The notes under the pieces are model-generated. The model did not search any database. It was not told the DNA's origin and saw only the letters and a list, made by a program, of their open reading frames with translations. A DNA stretch of 64,000 nt from Locusta migratoria (Eukaryota; Arthropoda; Insecta; Orthoptera; Acrididae). Positions within the stretch are counted from its first letter, which is position 1; every line of letters starts with the position of its first letter. The DNA is taken from assembly GCA_026315105.1 (NCBI GenBank), contig CM048744.1, forward strand, positions 351,355,168 to 351,419,167, in the 5' to 3' direction. The position numbers and the translations under genes are program-made. Shown piece by piece: positions 61,735-64,000 of the stretch.

Positions 61735-62540
61735 TCTCGACCATATCTAGATGACTGGGAAACCGTGGCGTAGTCAGCAGAAGCCTCAGAGATCGGAAAA
61801 TTCGTAGTTGAAGACATTATTTTGAAGCATGGTGCACCGCATGTGATGTCTGATCATGGAAAAGTATTATGTCAAAAGTAGTATCAGAGGTAATGTCACG
61901 TTGCGACATTGTCCACAGAATAACAACCGCCTGCCATCCTCAGACAAATGGTCTTACGGAAAGTTTTAATAAGACGTTAGCAGATATCCTGTCGATGTAC
62001 GTCGATGTTGAATGACTGGGGTACAATACTGCCAGTCGTGACTTTTGCTTACAATACCGCAAGACAAGACACCACAGCTTCACGCCATTTGTCCGGCTCC
62101 ATGGTCGTAAGGCTGACACAACGGATATTCTGTTTCCGTTCCAACCGGACGACACTCAGGATGACTATGTTAAACAGCTCATCACCAGGGTCGAAGAAGC
62201 AAGACAGCTGGCTCGCGTACGGACACTGGACGCCCAGGAGAAGGACCGTCAGCGGTATAACGACAAGCACCGACCTGTTGTGTACAGCCCAGGAGATCTG
62301 GTATGGATTTTTACCCCTGTACGGAAAGTTGGGCTACCGGAAAAGTTACTGAAGCGATACTTTGGTCCGTGTCGTGTCATACGTCGCCTGTCAGACGTCA
62401 CATACGAAGTGGAGGATTATGAGCCGTCCTCGTAACGACAACAACGAACAGACATTGTGCACGTCCTCCGTATGAAGCCTTACCACAATCCCAGGGAACA
62501 AATAGACAGAAACGGACTCTTGTTCAAGGACTCTGCAGAT
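61735..62540 (+). pseudogene. Gypsy retrotransposon integrase, decayed
   Basis: Fragments in three frames follow the order of a Gypsy integrase: EIGKFVVEDIILKHGAPHVM near 61790, the DHGK block, PQTNGLTESFNK near 61935 (third catalytic residue Glu), TILPVVTFAYNTARQDTT at 62025, KQLITRVEEARQLARVRTLD, QRYNDKHRPVVYSPGDLVWI, KRYFGPCRVIRRLSDVTYEV, and DIVHVLRMKPYHNPREQ at 62450 (the usual end of pol). At least five frame changes and stops. Integrase would join element DNA to the chromosome; this copy cannot. No RT or gag was found upstream, where Tc1 pieces begin. Confidence 0.8.
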
Positions 62541-62699
62541 CGTTATGGTAATGAAATAGCCACGACAGGAGGGTCTGGCGCCGGTCATCGTCACCGCAAG
62601 GAAGGGGTGCAGGCACAAAGGAAGGATGCATCGGAACTTTCATACAAAGGACCCACGACAAGATCCAGGAACCTAACAGCAGGTAGCTGTTCTTTCGGG

Positions 62700-63060
62700 A
62701 AGGGGAGCAATGCCGCTAGTCTTCCGACAGTACGCGTGATGCAGTGGTTAGCATCGCAGATCGCTGTGTTTGCGGTACCCCGTTCAAATCCCGCCACAGA
62801 TAGAAGAAAATTTATTTATTTGTATTTACTATGTATTATTTTTTTATGTAGGCTACTTGTAAGTTCCAGAAAATTCTTTTTATGTATAAATAGTAGAGCA
62901 CTCCAAGCAGAAGTCTATTAACGACCAGCCTTCGAATTCCGGAACAGCTGCAGTTTGCAACGTGGCAATACACTAGCGGCTTGAGTAGATGTGATGAGTG
63001 GTGAGAGCATGGGAGATGCCTCAAAGACCTCTCACAGAAATAAAAACAAAAAAAGTAAAC
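62700..63060 (+). repeat. Probable 3' LTR with tRNA-like insert
   Basis: Follows the integrase by about 160 bp and a purine-rich GGGAAGGGGAGCAA tract (62696-62709) placed like a polypurine tract. It includes GTATAAATAGTAGAG (62886, TATA-like) and GAAATAAAAACAAAA (63038, polyadenylation-like). The end is undefined and there is no 5' LTR in the window for comparison. Confidence 0.4.
62730..62803 (+). other. tRNA-like sequence (family D-type SINE head)
   Basis: GTGATGCAGTGGTTAGCATC is a box A region and GTACCCCGTTCAAATCCCGC a box B. The head matches the tRNA-like part of the SINE at 39308 (GGTGCATTGGTAACAC). It is followed by AAGAAAATTTATTTATTTG. It may be a SINE fragment in the LTR or an original part of it. 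Confidence 0.55.
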
Positions 63061-63524
63061 GGTTTATGATGTTCAAGAGTCAAAGCCTCCAAAACGGAAC
63101 GCAAGTGTCGTAACATGTGGTACTAAGGTAAAGCAAAGTGTAGGTCCCTTACTTAGCTCATCGCTGTTACAAACAGGCATTACACCACGACACATTCACA
63201 AAATGAAATACAGCGAACAGACCTTTCCCTCCTGAATCAGAATCGTCTATTTTCTCTTCCAGGGCATTGAAAACATCGCTCTTATGTAAATTCGCCATAT
63301 TGAGAATATGCATAGTGTGAGCAATGCAGGTAGCACAAGAATGTACGATTCAACAAAGAGCGAGAAATATAAAGCCGTTTGCAGCGTAAAAATAGTTAAA
63401 AATCCTCTATATGTGGCAGCACAATGCAGAGAAGCTTTCTACTTCATTGGATTTTATCCATTGGAATTTATTATTATTATTATTTTAAGACTGCGACTGT
63501 GAGATAAATGGTTTTGCTTATAAA
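63061..63524. other. Unassigned sequence
   Basis: No domain or repeat signature. A TTATTATTATTATT tract lies at 63469-63483. Confidence 0.4.
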
Positions 63525-63605
63525 TAACAACACTGCTACCAGTAACGATTGTTTTATTTATTTAGCACGACACGTTTCTAGAAATCATTCCGACCTTCAA
63601 GTGCG
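63525..63605 (-). repeat. Penelope-like terminal unit, worn third copy
   Basis: Minus strand: CTAGAAACGTGTCGTGCTAA, ATAAATAAAACAATCGTTAC and TGGTAGCAGTG, paralogous to the ends at 58232-58300 and 59950-60005. The CTGATGA box is not preserved. Confidence 0.45.
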
Positions 63606-64000
63606 TTTTTTGTGTTGTTTCATATTATCTATGATGTTTTGAGTGTGTGAATTCCTGCTTCATTCTGCTGTCATTAACTTACTGTAACATATAAATACGC
63701 GTGATTTTACTTTCTGGTTATCTTTATATGGAGTTAATGGCGGAATTTTTTGGAAAGCTTTTTACTTACAGTTTTCGTCTGGTCCATCTGTGGCAGCTGT
63801 CACACATGTCAAACATCACATATAATATTTTTGCACATGAGTTCATCAGTTGTCACATACATACAAATAAACAGTTAAGCTTAATTTTACCAAAGATACA
63901 TTTTCACAGAGTATGCTACAAAGGAATCCTTAGATGGATTTTATCAAAGACATTCTGAATTTTTAAAGAGGATATTTTAATTTTGTTCATTGTAGTAATT
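63606..64000. other. Unassigned AT-rich sequence
   Basis: No gene signature. The ORF at 63701-63958 has no recognisable domain. Confidence 0.35.

Overview
The window looks like arthropod nuclear DNA, most likely from a large-genome insect such as a grasshopper or locust. It is AT-rich, has no intact host gene that I can recognise, and is built almost wholly of nested transposable elements. They include several tRNA-headed SINE families, a Jockey/CR1-like LINE family, mariner/Tc1/Tigger/hAT/piggyBac-type DNA transposons, Penelope-like elements and LTR retroelements. The orthopteran assignment is inference from the repeat families; nothing in the window names the species.

Layout. 0-8.1 kb: mariner remnants, two oppositely oriented SINEs, LINE pieces and a shrunken DUF4817-type transposon. 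8.16-13.12 kb: a 5-kb Tigger/jerky-like transposon (matching TIRs) carrying a dimeric SINE and a Penelope-like foldback insert. 13.8-19 kb: palindromic tRNA-like SINEs, a TIR element with a 26-bp minisatellite and a nearly whole DUF4817-type transposon. 20.2-24.4 kb: a Tc1 relic split by a LINE that is itself split by a SINE, then a mariner split by a SINE and by a second Penelope-like foldback. 24.7-28.1 kb: a solo LTR and a complete hAT element with a perfect 8-bp target duplication. 28.8-31.8 kb: SINEs split by a LINE and by a third Penelope-like foldback. 31.9-34.7 kb: a TIR repeat with a tRNA-like segment, and a catalytic-core-deleted mariner interrupted by a TTAA-flanked MITE.

35.19-44.40 kb: the most striking object, a 9.2-kb foldback element with about 1.68-kb inverted arms in which I saw no mismatch or gap, inserted in a dispersed repeat whose unoccupied copies lie elsewhere in the same window. 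44.4-58.2 kb: five Jockey/CR1-like LINE copies with SINE insertions, a Tc1 element, two back-to-back foldback MITEs and a second copy of the tRNA-bearing TIR repeat. 58.2-64 kb: overlapping inverted repeats, an RTE-like LINE fragment, and a decayed Gypsy integrase followed by a probable LTR.

No operon, CRISPR array or host gene cluster is present. The main content is a readable insertion history: many elements retain target-site duplications, so the nesting order can be worked out directly. Boundaries and class names come from reading by eye; identities are not computed.
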